Assembly: GCF_037940415.1 (NCBI RefSeq) | Contig: NZ_CP149798.1 | Span: 1,484,501-1,548,500, forward strand | From: Streptomyces sp. f51 | Lineage (GTDB): Bacteria; Actinomycetota; Actinomycetes; Streptomycetales; Streptomycetaceae | Length of the DNA: 64,000 bases | Direction: 5' to 3' | Program-made: the position numbers and the translations under genes | Part shown: one piece after another, positions 9,801-18,232 of the stretch | Layout: every line of letters begins with the position of its first letter | How positions within the stretch are numbered: position 1 is the first letter of the stretch | Notes under the pieces: generated by a model | What the model was told of the DNA's origin: nothing | Database searches by the model: none | What the model saw: the letters and a program-made list of their open reading frames with translations, nothing else

Positions 9801-10461
9801 CAACTGGCGCTCGGACGCCGACCTCGCCGAGGTCTACGCGGTGTGGGGCGGCTACGCCTATGGGCGCGGGCTCGACGGACGGGCCGCGCGCGGGGACATG
9901 GAGACGGCCTTCCGGCGGATCGCAGTGGCGGCGAAGAACGTCGACACCCGCGAGCACGATCTCGTCGACGCCGACGACTACTTCCAGTACCACGGCGGCA
10001 TGGTCGCGATGGTCCGCCATCTCACCGGGTCCTCCCCCGAGGCGTACGTCGGGGACTCGGCCGTCCCCGACCAGGTGAAGACCCGCACGCTGGGCGAGGA
10101 GACGCACCGGGTCTTCCGGGCCCGGGTGGTCAACCCGCGCTGGATGGCCGCGATGCGCCGGCACGGCTACAAGGGCGCCTTCGAGATGGCGGCGACCGTG
10201 GACTACCTGTTCGGGTACGACGCCACCGCCGGGGTCGTGGACGACTGGATGTACGAGAAGCTCAGCGCGGAGTACGTCTTCGACGCGGAGAACCGGGACT
10301 TCATGAAGAAGTCCAACCCCTGGGCGCTGCGTGGGATCACCGAACGGCTGCTGGAGGCCGCCGACCGCGGGCTGTGGGCCGAGCCGGACGCGGACACGCT
10401 GGAACGGCTGCGCGCCACCTACCTGGAGCTCGAAGGCGACTTGGAGGGCGACGACCAGTGA
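6808..10461 (+). CDS. cobN: cobaltochelatase large subunit
   Basis: A 1217-residue CobN/Mg-chelatase-H-type protein that binds hydrogenobyrinic acid a,c-diamide and receives Co2+ with ATP hydrolysis by partner AAA+ subunits (late, aerobic cobalt insertion). Recognisable stretches are HMGKHGTMEWLPGKGLGLS near residues 509-527, GTQAKRRGHATVVDHLVPP and PTGRNFYSVDPKAIPS. The length is normal for the family. It is joined by 4-base overlaps to cobQ before and to the AAA+/VWA subunit gene after it, which is its likely motor partner; no separate cobS or cobT is present. Confidence 0.97.
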   Translation: MSTVLLLSTADTDLLAARASGAAYRIGNPTRVDVTGELPSLVEGADLAVVRLLGGKRAWEDGLAFLKAAGIPTVLLGGESVPDAELMAESSAPAGVVAEALRYLVEGGPANLGELARFLSDTVLLTGEGFEEPHRTAEFGVHGAFGYAEGRPTVGVLFYRAHELSGNTAFVDTLCEAIEARGANALPVYCGSLRGADPGLYEILGRADAIVATVLAAGGTHASQASAGGDEEAWDIGALADLDVPVLQGLCLTSSKAAWDASDAALSPMDAAMQVAIPEFDGRLITVPFSFKEQGPDDVPVYVADPERAARVAGIALRHAELKHKPNAEKKLGIVFTAYPTKHSRVGNAVGLDTPASAVRVLDALRDAGYALTQYPDNGDELIHRLIAAGGHDVEWLTEEQLAAAPARVPLADYRAWFDTLDPALREGMLEAWGEPPGSLYVDGDDIVLACLEFGNVVVMIQPPRGFGENPIAIYHDPDMPPSHHYMAAYRWLENSFGADAVVHMGKHGTMEWLPGKGLGLSGGCAPDAVLGELPLIYPFIVNDPGEGTQAKRRGHATVVDHLVPPMARADTYGDLAKLEQLLDEYALVSDLDPTKAPAVRAQIWTLVKAAELHHDLHVDEQPDDGDFDEFVMHIDGYLCEIKDVQIRDGLHILGGGPEAEPRVNLVLAVLRASQVWGGAANALPGLRAALAEHFGLVEKELLAEPGAPVKAPVELTDLVEGPARSAADAIDLLEQLCRRAALGMEERGWDTAAVPALVREVLGTELPDAVAVLEFACREVVPRLARTTDEIGHILKALDGGYVPAGPSGSPTRGLVNVLPTGRNFYSVDPKAIPSRLSWEVGQSLADSLVQRYLQDTGDYPTSVGLTVWGTSAMRTQGDDIAEILALLGCRPVWDDASRRVTGFEIVPLDELGRPRIDVTVRISGFFRDAFPHVVGLLDDAVRTVAELDEPADRNFVRRHADEDTAEHGDRRRATARIFGSKPGAYGAGLLPLIDARNWRSDADLAEVYAVWGGYAYGRGLDGRAARGDMETAFRRIAVAAKNVDTREHDLVDADDYFQYHGGMVAMVRHLTGSSPEAYVGDSAVPDQVKTRTLGEETHRVFRARVVNPRWMAAMRRHGYKGAFEMAATVDYLFGYDATAGVVDDWMYEKLSAEYVFDAENRDFMKKSNPWALRGITERLLEAADRGLWAEPDADTLERLRATYLELEGDLEGDDQ

Positions 10462-12467
10462 GTACCCCGTTCCCGTTCACGGCGGTGGTCGGCCAGGACG
10501 ACCTGCGGCTCGCGCTGCTGCTGAACGCCGTCTCGCCCGCCGTCGGCGGTGTGCTGGTGCGCGGCGAGAAGGGCACCGCCAAGTCGACGGCGGTGCGCGC
10601 CCTTTCGGCGCTGCTGCCGGAGGTGGCGGTCGTGCCCGGCTGCCGGTTCTCCTGCGATCCGGCCGCCCCCGACCCGGCGTGCCCGGACGGTCCGCACGAG
10701 GCGCACGCGGCGGGCACCGGCGCGCAACGCCCGGCCCGCATGGTCGAGTTGCCGGTCGGCGCCTCCGAGGACCGGCTGGTGGGCGCCCTGGACATCGAGC
10801 GGGCGCTCGCCGAGGGCGTGAAGGCCTTCGAGCCCGGACTGCTGGCCGACGCGCACCGCGGCATCCTCTACGTCGACGAGGTCAACCTGCTCCACGACCA
10901 CTTGGTCGACCTGCTGCTGGACGCGGCCGCGATGGGCGCCTCGTACGTGGAACGCGAGGGCGTCTCCGTACGGCACGCGGCGCGGTTCCTGCTCGTGGGG
11001 ACGATGAACCCCGAAGAGGGCGAACTGCGGCCGCAGTTGCTCGACCGGTTCGGTCTCACCGTCGAGGTCACCGCCTCGCGCGAGCCCGACCAGCGGGTGG
11101 AGGTCGTACGGCGCAGGCTCGCCCACGACGACGACCCGGCCGGTTTCGCGACACGCTGGGCCGAGGAGGAGGCCGCCGTGCGGGCGCGGATCGTGGCGGC
11201 CCGGGCGCTGCTGCCCTCCGTGCGGCTCGGCGACGGGCCGCTGCGGCAGATCGCGGCGACCTGCGCGGCCTTCGAGGTCGACGGCATGCGCGCGGACATC
11301 GTGATGGCCAGGACCGCGACCGCGCTCGCCGCGTGGGCGGGGCGCACCGAGGTGATCGCCGAGGACGTGCGGCAGGCGGCCCTGCTCGCCCTGCCGCACC
11401 GGCGCCGCCGCAATCCCTTCGACGCCCCCGGACTCGACGAGGACAAGCTGGACGAGACGCTGGAGGAGTTCGCCGGCGAGGACGAAGGCGACCCCGATCC
11501 CGACTCCGACCCGGACGGCGGGGGTCCGGGCGGGGGCGGCGGGCAGCCCGCCCCGGACTCCGGTCCGCAGGACGGTGACACGGGCGCCCGGCCCGAGGCC
11601 GGTGAGGACGGGGCGCCGCAGGCGTCGGGCGGCGCGGAGCAGTCCCCGGTCCGGGCCGCGGAGCCGTTCCGCACGAAGGCGCTGAGCGTGCCGGGACTGG
11701 GTGAGGGCGCGGCCGGGCGGCGCTCTCGCGCACGGACCGAGCACGGCCGCACCACCGGGTCGCGGCGGCCCCGCGGGGCGCTGACGAAGCTGCATCTGGC
11801 GGCGACCGTGCAGGCCGCCGCCCCGCACCAGCGGGCGCGCGGGCGGTCGGGACCGGGCCTGGTGGTGCGCCGCGACGATCTGCGGCAGGCCACCCGCGAG
11901 GGCCGTGAGGGCAACCTCGTCCTGTTCGTGGTCGACGCCTCCGGCTCGATGGCGGCGCGGCAGCGGATGAGCGCCGTGAAGGGCGCGGTGCTGTCCCTGC
12001 TGCTCGACGCCTACCAGCGGCGGGACAAGGTGGGCCTGGTGACCTTCAGGGGCCGTGACGCGCAGGTCGCGCTGCCGCCGACGTCGTCGGTGGACGCGGC
12101 GGCGGCCCGGCTGGAGTCGCTGCCGACGGGCGGGCGCACCCCGCTGGCGGCCGGGCTGCTCACGGCGCACGAGGTGCTGCGGGTGGAGCGGCTGCGCGAT
12201 CCGGCGCGGCGGGCGCTGGTCGTGGTCGTGACGGACGGGCGGGCCACCGGAGGGCCCGAGCCGGTGGCGCTCTCGGCGCGCGCGGCCCGGCTGTTCGCCG
12301 CCGAGGGCGTCGCCTCGGTGGTCGTGGACTGCGAGTCAGGGCCCGTACGTCTGGGCCTGGCGGGGCAGTTGGCCGGGGATCTGGGCGGTACGGCGGTGAC
12401 ACTCGGCGAGTTGCGGGCGGACGCGATCGCCGGACTGGTGAAGGACGTACGAGGGAGGGCCGCGTAG
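10458..12467 (+). CDS. fused ChlI/ChlD-type chelatase subunit (AAA+ and VWA)
   Basis: A 669-residue fusion of the two small chelatase subunits. Residues 1-330 form an AAA+ ATPase with Walker A GEKGTAKST near residue 36 and the Walker B-like ILYVDEVNLL. A very acidic, Pro- and Gly-rich linker follows from about residue 335 to 400. The C-terminal von Willebrand A domain has the MIDAS motif DASGSM near residue 493. By its place after cobN it most likely powers cobalt insertion by CobN, in the role of CobS plus CobT. It starts at a GTG overlapping the cobN stop and ends one base into the cobO start. Confidence 0.93.
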   Translation: MSTPFPFTAVVGQDDLRLALLLNAVSPAVGGVLVRGEKGTAKSTAVRALSALLPEVAVVPGCRFSCDPAAPDPACPDGPHEAHAAGTGAQRPARMVELPVGASEDRLVGALDIERALAEGVKAFEPGLLADAHRGILYVDEVNLLHDHLVDLLLDAAAMGASYVEREGVSVRHAARFLLVGTMNPEEGELRPQLLDRFGLTVEVTASREPDQRVEVVRRRLAHDDDPAGFATRWAEEEAAVRARIVAARALLPSVRLGDGPLRQIAATCAAFEVDGMRADIVMARTATALAAWAGRTEVIAEDVRQAALLALPHRRRRNPFDAPGLDEDKLDETLEEFAGEDEGDPDPDSDPDGGGPGGGGGQPAPDSGPQDGDTGARPEAGEDGAPQASGGAEQSPVRAAEPFRTKALSVPGLGEGAAGRRSRARTEHGRTTGSRRPRGALTKLHLAATVQAAAPHQRARGRSGPGLVVRRDDLRQATREGREGNLVLFVVDASGSMAARQRMSAVKGAVLSLLLDAYQRRDKVGLVTFRGRDAQVALPPTSSVDAAAARLESLPTGGRTPLAAGLLTAHEVLRVERLRDPARRALVVVVTDGRATGGPEPVALSARAARLFAAEGVASVVVDCESGPVRLGLAGQLAGDLGGTAVTLGELRADAIAGLVKDVRGRAA

Positions 12468-13066
12468 TGCCGCAGGGGCAGCCGAGTGTCGTGCCGGACG
12501 ACGGTCTGACGACCCGTCAGCGTCGTAACCGGCCGCTGGTGATCGTGCACACGGGGATCGGCAAGGGCAAGTCGACCGCCGCGTTCGGGCTCGCGCTGCG
12601 CGCCTGGAACCAGGGGTGGCCCATCGGGGTGTTCCAGTTCGTCAAGTCGGCGAAGTGGAAGGTCGGCGAGGAGAACGCGCTGCGGGTGCTCGGGGCCTCG
12701 GGCGAGGGCGGGTCCGTCGACTGGCACAAGATGGGCGAGGGCTGGTCCTGGGTCCAGCGCGACGCGCAGATGGACAACGAGGAGAAGGCCCGCGAGGGCT
12801 GGGAGCAGGTCAAGCGCGACCTGGCCGCCGAGACGTACAGGCTGTACGTGCTGGACGAGTTCGCGTACCCGATGCACTGGGGCTGGATCGACACGGACGA
12901 GGTCGTCGCGGTGCTGCGGGACCGTCCCGGCACCCAGCACGTCGTGATCACCGGGCGCAACGCCCCGGAGAAGCTGGTCGGACTGGCCGATCTCGTGACC
13001 GACATGTCCAAGGTCAAGCATCCGATGGACGCCGGCCAGAAGGGCCAGAGGGGCATCGAGTGGTGA
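12467..13066 (+). CDS. cobO: cob(I)yrinic acid a,c-diamide adenosyltransferase
   Basis: A 199-residue CobO/CobA/BtuR-family enzyme that transfers the adenosyl group of ATP to the cobalt of the corrinoid. The modified P-loop GIGKGKSTAAFG lies near residues 30-41; VLDEFAYPMHWGWID and ITGRNAPEKLVGLADLVTDM are family stretches. The C-terminus KHPMDAGQKGQRGIEW is typical. The GTG start shares one base with the preceding stop codon, which indicates translational coupling. The length is normal. Confidence 0.96.
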   Translation: MPQGQPSVVPDDGLTTRQRRNRPLVIVHTGIGKGKSTAAFGLALRAWNQGWPIGVFQFVKSAKWKVGEENALRVLGASGEGGSVDWHKMGEGWSWVQRDAQMDNEEKAREGWEQVKRDLAAETYRLYVLDEFAYPMHWGWIDTDEVVAVLRDRPGTQHVVITGRNAPEKLVGLADLVTDMSKVKHPMDAGQKGQRGIEW

Positions 13067-14448
13067 TGTCCTCCGTTCCCCGGCTGGTCGTCGCCGCGCC
13101 CTCCTCGGGCAGCGGCAAGACGACCGTCGCCACGGGGCTGATGGCCGCGTTCACCGCGCGGGGGCTCGCCGTGTCCCCGCACAAGGTGGGACCCGACTAC
13201 ATCGACCCCGGGTACCACGCGCTCGCCACCGGGCGCGTGGGACGCAATCTCGACGCGTACCTGTGCGGCACGGAGCTGATCGGGCCGCTGTTCGCGCACG
13301 GGGCGCGCGGGTGCGATCTCGCGGTCGTCGAGGGCGTGATGGGGCTGTACGACGGGGCCGCGGGCGAGGGGGAACTCGCGTCCACGGCCCAGGTGGCGAA
13401 GCTGCTGCGGGCGCCCGTGGTGCTGGTCGTCGACGCGTCCTCGCAGTCGCGGTCCGTGGCCGCGCTGGTGCACGGGTTCGCCTCCTGGGACCCCGAGGTG
13501 CGGATCGCGGGCGTGATCCTGAACAAGGTCGCCTCGGACCGGCACGAGGAACTGCTGCGCGACGCCCTGGACTCCTCCGGGGTTCCGGTGCTCGGCGTGC
13601 TGCGGCGGGCGCCGCAGGTGGACACGCCCTCGCGGCACCTCGGTCTCGTACCGGTCGCCGAGCGGCGGGCGGAGGCCGTCGCGGCCGTCGCGGCGATGGC
13701 GGCCCAGGTCGCCGAGGGGTGCGACCTGGACGCGCTGGCGGCGCTGGCGCGCGGTGCTGGTGCGTTGCCGGGTGCGGCCTGGGACGCGGCCGAGGCCGTC
13801 GACTCGCCCACCCACGACCACCCGACTCGCCCGGCCGAGAAGCGGGCGCCGGTCGTCGCCGTCGCCGGTGGGGAGGCGTTCACCTTCTCGTACGCCGAGC
13901 ACGCCGAACTGCTCACCGCGGCCGGTGCCGAGGTCGTCACCTTCGATCCGCTGCGCGACGAGCAACTGCCGGACGGGACGGGCGGGTTGGTCATCGGCGG
14001 CGGCTTCCCCGAGGTGTACGCGGCCGAGCTGTCCGCCAACGAGCCGCTGCGCAAGGCGGTGACCGAGCTGGCGTCGGCCGGGGCGCCGGTCGCGGCCGAG
14101 TGCGCCGGGCTGCTGTATCTGGCGCGGGAGCTCGACGGCCGTCCCATGTGCGGGGTGCTCGACGCCGTGGCCCGGATGGACGAGCGGCTCACCCTCGGCT
14201 ACCGGGACGCCGTGGCCCTCGCCGACAGCTCGCTCGCCGTGGCCGGCACCCGGATGCGCGGGCACGAGTTCCACCGCACGGTCGTGGAACCGGGCGCCGG
14301 CGAGTCTCCCGCCTGGGGGATGCGCGCCCCGAAGCGGCGCGTCGAAGGTTTCGTGCAGCAAGGCGTGCACGCGAGTTATCTGCACACGCACTGGGCGTCC
14401 GAGCCCGGCGTGGCCCGTCGGTTCGTCGAGAGGTGCCTGACGTCATGA
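13066..14448 (+). CDS. cobB: cobyrinic acid a,c-diamide synthase
   Basis: A 460-residue glutamine amidotransferase of the CobB/CbiA family that amidates the a and c carboxyl groups of the corrinoid ring. The P-loop SSGSGKTT lies at residues 13-20, with VGPDYIDPGYH downstream. The C-terminal glutaminase domain has its Cys in AAECAGLLYLA near residue 346 and a closing His in SYLHTHWASEP. The start may be the ATG used here or the GTG one codon earlier; both overlap the end of cobO. Whether it acts on hydrogenobyrinic or cobyrinic acid is not certain; the presence of CobN favours the first. Confidence 0.95.
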   Translation: MSSVPRLVVAAPSSGSGKTTVATGLMAAFTARGLAVSPHKVGPDYIDPGYHALATGRVGRNLDAYLCGTELIGPLFAHGARGCDLAVVEGVMGLYDGAAGEGELASTAQVAKLLRAPVVLVVDASSQSRSVAALVHGFASWDPEVRIAGVILNKVASDRHEELLRDALDSSGVPVLGVLRRAPQVDTPSRHLGLVPVAERRAEAVAAVAAMAAQVAEGCDLDALAALARGAGALPGAAWDAAEAVDSPTHDHPTRPAEKRAPVVAVAGGEAFTFSYAEHAELLTAAGAEVVTFDPLRDEQLPDGTGGLVIGGGFPEVYAAELSANEPLRKAVTELASAGAPVAAECAGLLYLARELDGRPMCGVLDAVARMDERLTLGYRDAVALADSSLAVAGTRMRGHEFHRTVVEPGAGESPAWGMRAPKRRVEGFVQQGVHASYLHTHWASEPGVARRFVERCLTS

Positions 14449-15194
14449 GCAGCAAGCTGATCGGGGTCGGGGTCGGCCCGGGCGACCCGGAGCTGGTGAC
14501 CGTCAAGGGCGTCAACGCCCTGCGCGCCGCGGACGTCGTCGTCGTCCCCGTCATGGCCGCACCGGACGGGAGGGACGGCGGCGAGCGCGGCCGGGCCGAG
14601 GCGACCGTCCTGCACTACGTGCCCGAGGAGAAGGTCGTCCGGGTGGTGTTCGCGCTGAACGAGCGCAGCGACCGGTCGCGGCGCGAGGCGGCCTGGGACG
14701 CGGCGGGTGAGCGGGTCGCGGGCCTGCTCGGCCTGCACGGCACGGTCGCCTTCGCCACCATCGGCGACCCGAACGTGTACTCGACGTTCACGTACCTCGC
14801 CTACACGATCGGGGAGCTGGTTCCCGGCACGGTCGTGGAGACCGTGCCCGGCATCACCGCCATGCAGGACCTCGCCGCCCGGTCGGGCGCCGTCCTCACC
14901 GAGGGGACCGAGCCGCTCACGCTCGTCCCGGTGACCGCGGGCGCCGCCGTGCTCAAGGACGCCCTGAACGGGCCCGGCACGGTCGTCGCGTACAAGTTCG
15001 GGCGGCAGGCCGCCGAGGTGGCCGAGGCGCTGCGCGACAGCGGGCGGCTCGAGAACGCCGTCTGGGGCTCGGCGCTGGGCCTGGAGGCCGAGTCGATCCG
15101 GCCGGCCGCCGAACTCGACGGCGAGCCGCTCCCGTACCTGTCGACGCTCATCGCGCCCGCGCGCCGCGACGGCACACGCGGCGGAAAGCTGTGA
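14445..15194 (+). CDS. cobI: precorrin-2 C20-methyltransferase
   Basis: A 249-residue SAM-dependent methyltransferase of the CobI/CbiL family, which methylates C20 of precorrin-2. The N-terminal GVGVGPGDPELVTVKG is the class III corrin methyltransferase signature, and ATIGDPNVYSTFTYLAYTI and TVPGITAMQDLAARSG are typical of the C20 enzyme. It overlaps cobB by 4 bases and is the last gene of the riboswitch-led run. The opposing ZIP transporter gene follows 29 bases later, so the transcripts converge. Confidence 0.95.
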   Translation: MSSKLIGVGVGPGDPELVTVKGVNALRAADVVVVPVMAAPDGRDGGERGRAEATVLHYVPEEKVVRVVFALNERSDRSRREAAWDAAGERVAGLLGLHGTVAFATIGDPNVYSTFTYLAYTIGELVPGTVVETVPGITAMQDLAARSGAVLTEGTEPLTLVPVTAGAAVLKDALNGPGTVVAYKFGRQAAEVAEALRDSGRLENAVWGSALGLEAESIRPAAELDGEPLPYLSTLIAPARRDGTRGGKL

Positions 15195-15223
15195 CGCCCT
15201 CGCACCCCGCGGACTCCACCGGC

Positions 15224-15952
15224 TCAGCCCGCGAGGCCCACCACCAGCCAGATGAAGGCCACGCCCGCGACCGTGCACAGCAGGGTCGAGCGGGCGGGGT
15301 GCTCGTGGTGCGCCTCGGGGAGGATCTCGGCGGCGGCGAGGTAGAGCAGGACACCGCCGAACAGGCCGAGGTAGCCGCCGAGCAGCCGCTCGGGGATGGT
15401 GAAGAACAGCGTCGAGGCCGCGCCGATCATCGGGGCCGCCGCGTCCGCGTACAGCATGAGCAGGGCCTTGCGGCGGGCGTTCCCGTACAGGCTCGTGATC
15501 GTGTACGTGTTGAAGCCGTCGGCGAAGTCGTGCGCGATCACCGCGAGGGACACCGCCAGCCCCATCCCGCCGCCGACCTGGAACGCGGCGCCGATCGCCA
15601 CGCCGTCCATCGCGCTGTGGCCGACCATCGCGGCGGCCGCCGTGAGGCCCACCTCGGGCGCGCGTCCGGCGTGCTCCTCACCGCCGTGCGCGGCCTGGCG
15701 GTGGGCGAGAAGCCGTTCGACCAGATGGGCCAGCAGGAAGCCGGCCACGAACAGGAGCAGCGCGGCCGGTACGCCGAACACCTCGGTGCCCGCCGCGGCC
15801 AGCGCCTCGGGCAGCAGGTCGAGGCCGACCACGCCGAGCATCAGGCCGCCGGCCAGGCCGAGCACCAGATGACGGCGGTCGGTGACCCGCTGCGCGGTCC
15901 AGCCGCCGACCAGCGTCATCAGGAACGCGCCGAGCGCGACGAGGACCGCCAT
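15224..15952 (-). CDS. ZIP-family divalent metal transporter
   Basis: A 242-residue membrane protein of the ZIP family with about eight predicted helices. The two metal-site helices read HSAMDGVAIGAAF (near residue 109) and HDFADGFNTYTITS (near 141). A variable loop rich in His and Glu (HRQAAHGGEEHAG) lies between helices, as usual in this family. It splits the two cobalamin runs and points against both. Cobalt supply for CobN or CbiX is an attractive role, but zinc or other metals are equally compatible with the sequence. No B12 riboswitch is visible upstream of it. Confidence 0.88.
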   Translation of the reverse strand: MAVLVALGAFLMTLVGGWTAQRVTDRRHLVLGLAGGLMLGVVGLDLLPEALAAAGTEVFGVPAALLLFVAGFLLAHLVERLLAHRQAAHGGEEHAGRAPEVGLTAAAAMVGHSAMDGVAIGAAFQVGGGMGLAVSLAVIAHDFADGFNTYTITSLYGNARRKALLMLYADAAAPMIGAASTLFFTIPERLLGGYLGLFGGVLLYLAAAEILPEAHHEHPARSTLLCTVAGVAFIWLVVGLAG

Positions 15953-16061
15953 AGGCCCTTGCTATCCGATCCACCCCCGTGTCCGCACCCGGGGCGACGG
16001 CCCCGGGCCCGCCGAAGCGTTCGCAGCACCCCCGATTTCTCGTAGGAGAGGACCGATTCCC

Positions 16062-16907
16062 ATGGCCGATGCCCCCACCGGCAAAGTGACCTTCGTCGGT
16101 GCCGGCCCCGGCGCCGCCGACCTGCTGACCTTCCGCGCCGCCCGCGCCATCGCCGAGGCCGATGTCGTGATCTGGGCGGCCAGCCTGGTGCAGGCCGAGG
16201 TCCTCGACCACGCGCGCGAGGGCGCCGAGATCCTCGACTCGGCGACGATGTCGCTGGAGGACGTCGTCGCCGTCTACGAGCGGGCCCGCGACCAGGGCCT
16301 GCGGGTGGCCCGGATCCACTCGGGCGACCCGGCCCTGTGGGGCGGTACGCAGGAGCAGGTCGACCGGTGCGCGGAGCTCGGCATCGCGACCGAGATCGTG
16401 CCGGGTGTCTCGTCGTTCTCCGCGGTGGCCGCGATCGCGCAGCGCGAGCTGACGATCCCCGAGGTCGCGCAGTCCGTGATCCTGACCCGGCTCGGCGGCG
16501 GCAAGACGCCGATGCCGCCCGGGGAGGACGTACGGGAGTTCGCCAGGCACGGCACGACGATGGCGCTGTTCCTGTCGGCCGCGCGCAGCGGGCAGCTGGT
16601 GCGGGAGCTGCTGGAGGGCGGCTATCCGACGACCACCCCGGTCGTGGTCGCCTACCAGGCGACCTGGCCGGAGGAGCTGATCGTGCGGTGCACGGTCGGC
16701 ACGCTGGAGGAGACGGTCAAGGAGCACAAGCTCTGGAAGCACACGCTCTTCCTGGTCGGCCCCGCGCTCGACGCGAGCGGCACCCGCTCCCACCTCTACC
16801 ACCCCGGTCACTTCCACGGCTTCCGCAAGGCCGACCCGCTGGCCCGTGCCGAACTGCGCGCCGCGCGCCGGAGCGGTGCGGGCGGTCCGCAGGGTCCCGC
16901 GTCGTGA
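16062..16907 (+). CDS. cobM: precorrin-4 C11-methyltransferase
   Basis: A 281-residue SAM-dependent methyltransferase of the CobM/CbiF family. It shows FVGAGPGAADLLTFRA at the N-terminus, the SAM-site loop RIHSGDPALWGG near residue 88, and VPGVSSFSAVAAIAQREL. The C-terminus ends in a basic, low-complexity tail. The ribosome site AGGAGAGG precedes the ATG at good distance. It opens the second cobalamin run; the 109 bases before it contain no B12 box, so its control may differ from that of the cobD run. Confidence 0.95.
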   Translation: MADAPTGKVTFVGAGPGAADLLTFRAARAIAEADVVIWAASLVQAEVLDHAREGAEILDSATMSLEDVVAVYERARDQGLRVARIHSGDPALWGGTQEQVDRCAELGIATEIVPGVSSFSAVAAIAQRELTIPEVAQSVILTRLGGGKTPMPPGEDVREFARHGTTMALFLSAARSGQLVRELLEGGYPTTTPVVVAYQATWPEELIVRCTVGTLEETVKEHKLWKHTLFLVGPALDASGTRSHLYHPGHFHGFRKADPLARAELRAARRSGAGGPQGPAS

Positions 16908-18232
16908 GCGTGCACGTCACCGTCGCGGCGGGAGGATCCGCCGGTCCGTCGGACCGCTCCGCCGTGATCACCGTCGTCGGTACGGGCACGGGGGCGCCGC
17001 TGCCCCCGGACGCCGAGGAGGCGCTCGCCGGGGCCGGGCTCGTCGTGGGGGCCCGGCGGCACCTGGAGGCGGCCCGGACGCCGGAGCGGGCGGAACTGCT
17101 GGTGCTCGGGCCGCTGGCACCGGCCCTTGACCGGATCGGGCGGTACACGGACGACGGGGCTCCCGGGGGCCCGGTCGTGGTGCTCGCGTCGGGCGACCCC
17201 GGTTTCTTCGGGATCGTACGGGCGCTCGCGGAGCGGTTCGGGGCCGGGCGCCTCGACGTGCGCCCCGGAGTCTCGTCCGTGGCGGCCGCCTTCGCCCGGC
17301 TCGGGCTGCCCTGGGACGACGCGGTCGTGGTCAGCGCGCACGGGCGTGATCCGCGGACGGCCGTGCTGATCTGCCGGTCGCATCCCAAGGTGGCCGTGCT
17401 GACGGCTCCCGGGTCCGGGCCCGCCGAGCTGGGCGCGGCCCTCGCCGACGCCGGGGCCGAGCGCGTCCTGGCGGTGGCGAGCGCCCTCGGCGACCCGGAG
17501 CGGGAGCGGGTCGAGCGGGTCACGCCCGCCGAGGCCGCCGCCCGCGACTGGGGTCCGGCGGTCAGTGTCGTGCTGTGCCTGGACGCCTCGCGGGCCCTGG
17601 CTCCCGTGCGGACCGTCGCCGGGCCGGTGGCCGGTCCGAGCCGATGGGCCCTGGACGAGGGCGAGTTCGCCCACCGCGACTCGATGATCAGCAAGTTCGA
17701 GGTGCGGGCGCTGGCGCTGGCCAGGATCGGGCCCCGGCTCGGCGACCTGGTCTGGGACATCGGCGCGGGCTCCGGTTCCGTCGCCGTGGAGTGCGCGCGG
17801 TTCGGCGCCGCGGTCACCGCCGTCGAGAAGACGGCGGACGGCTGCGAGCGCGTCCGCGCCAACGCGGCGGCGCACGGCGTGGACGTGCGGGTCGTGCACG
17901 GAGACGCGCCGTCCGTGCTGTCCGCCCTGGACGGCCCCCACGACCCGGACGCGGTGTTCATCGGGGGCGGCGGCCGGGAGCTGTCCGAGATCGTCGCGGT
18001 GTGCGCGCGCCGGGCCCGGCGGACCGTCGTGGTCGCGATGGCCGCGCTCGACCGGGTGCCCGCCGCCCGTGACGCGCTGACCGCCGCCGGATTCACCTGC
18101 GACGGCGTCCTGTTGCAGTCCTCGCGGCTCGCCCCGCTGCCGGGTGAGGTCTCCCGGCTCGCGGCGGCCAATCCCGTCTTCGTGCTGTGGGGCGTCCGGC
18201 CTCCGGCCACTACCGAAGGAGTCCCCCAGTGA
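16904..18232 (+). CDS. cobL: precorrin-6Y C5,15-methyltransferase (decarboxylating)
   Basis: A 442-residue fusion equivalent to CbiE plus CbiT. The N-terminal half is a class III corrin methyltransferase (VVGTGTGAPLPPDAEE, then LASGDPGFFGIVRAL near residue 90) for C5. The C-terminal half is a Rossmann methyltransferase with DIGAGSGSVAVE near residue 286, which methylates C15 and decarboxylates the acetate side chain. The first 17 residues are an unusual Val/Ala/Gly/Ser extension. Both ends are joined to neighbours by 4-base overlaps. Confidence 0.94.
   Translation: MSVHVTVAAGGSAGPSDRSAVITVVGTGTGAPLPPDAEEALAGAGLVVGARRHLEAARTPERAELLVLGPLAPALDRIGRYTDDGAPGGPVVVLASGDPGFFGIVRALAERFGAGRLDVRPGVSSVAAAFARLGLPWDDAVVVSAHGRDPRTAVLICRSHPKVAVLTAPGSGPAELGAALADAGAERVLAVASALGDPERERVERVTPAEAAARDWGPAVSVVLCLDASRALAPVRTVAGPVAGPSRWALDEGEFAHRDSMISKFEVRALALARIGPRLGDLVWDIGAGSGSVAVECARFGAAVTAVEKTADGCERVRANAAAHGVDVRVVHGDAPSVLSALDGPHDPDAVFIGGGGRELSEIVAVCARRARRTVVVAMAALDRVPAARDALTAAGFTCDGVLLQSSRLAPLPGEVSRLAAANPVFVLWGVRPPATTEGVPQ

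Noticed and set aside
15953..16061. A second B12 riboswitch before cobM
   Set aside because: Only 109 bases are available and neither the B12 box nor the GGAAGCCGGTG core is present.
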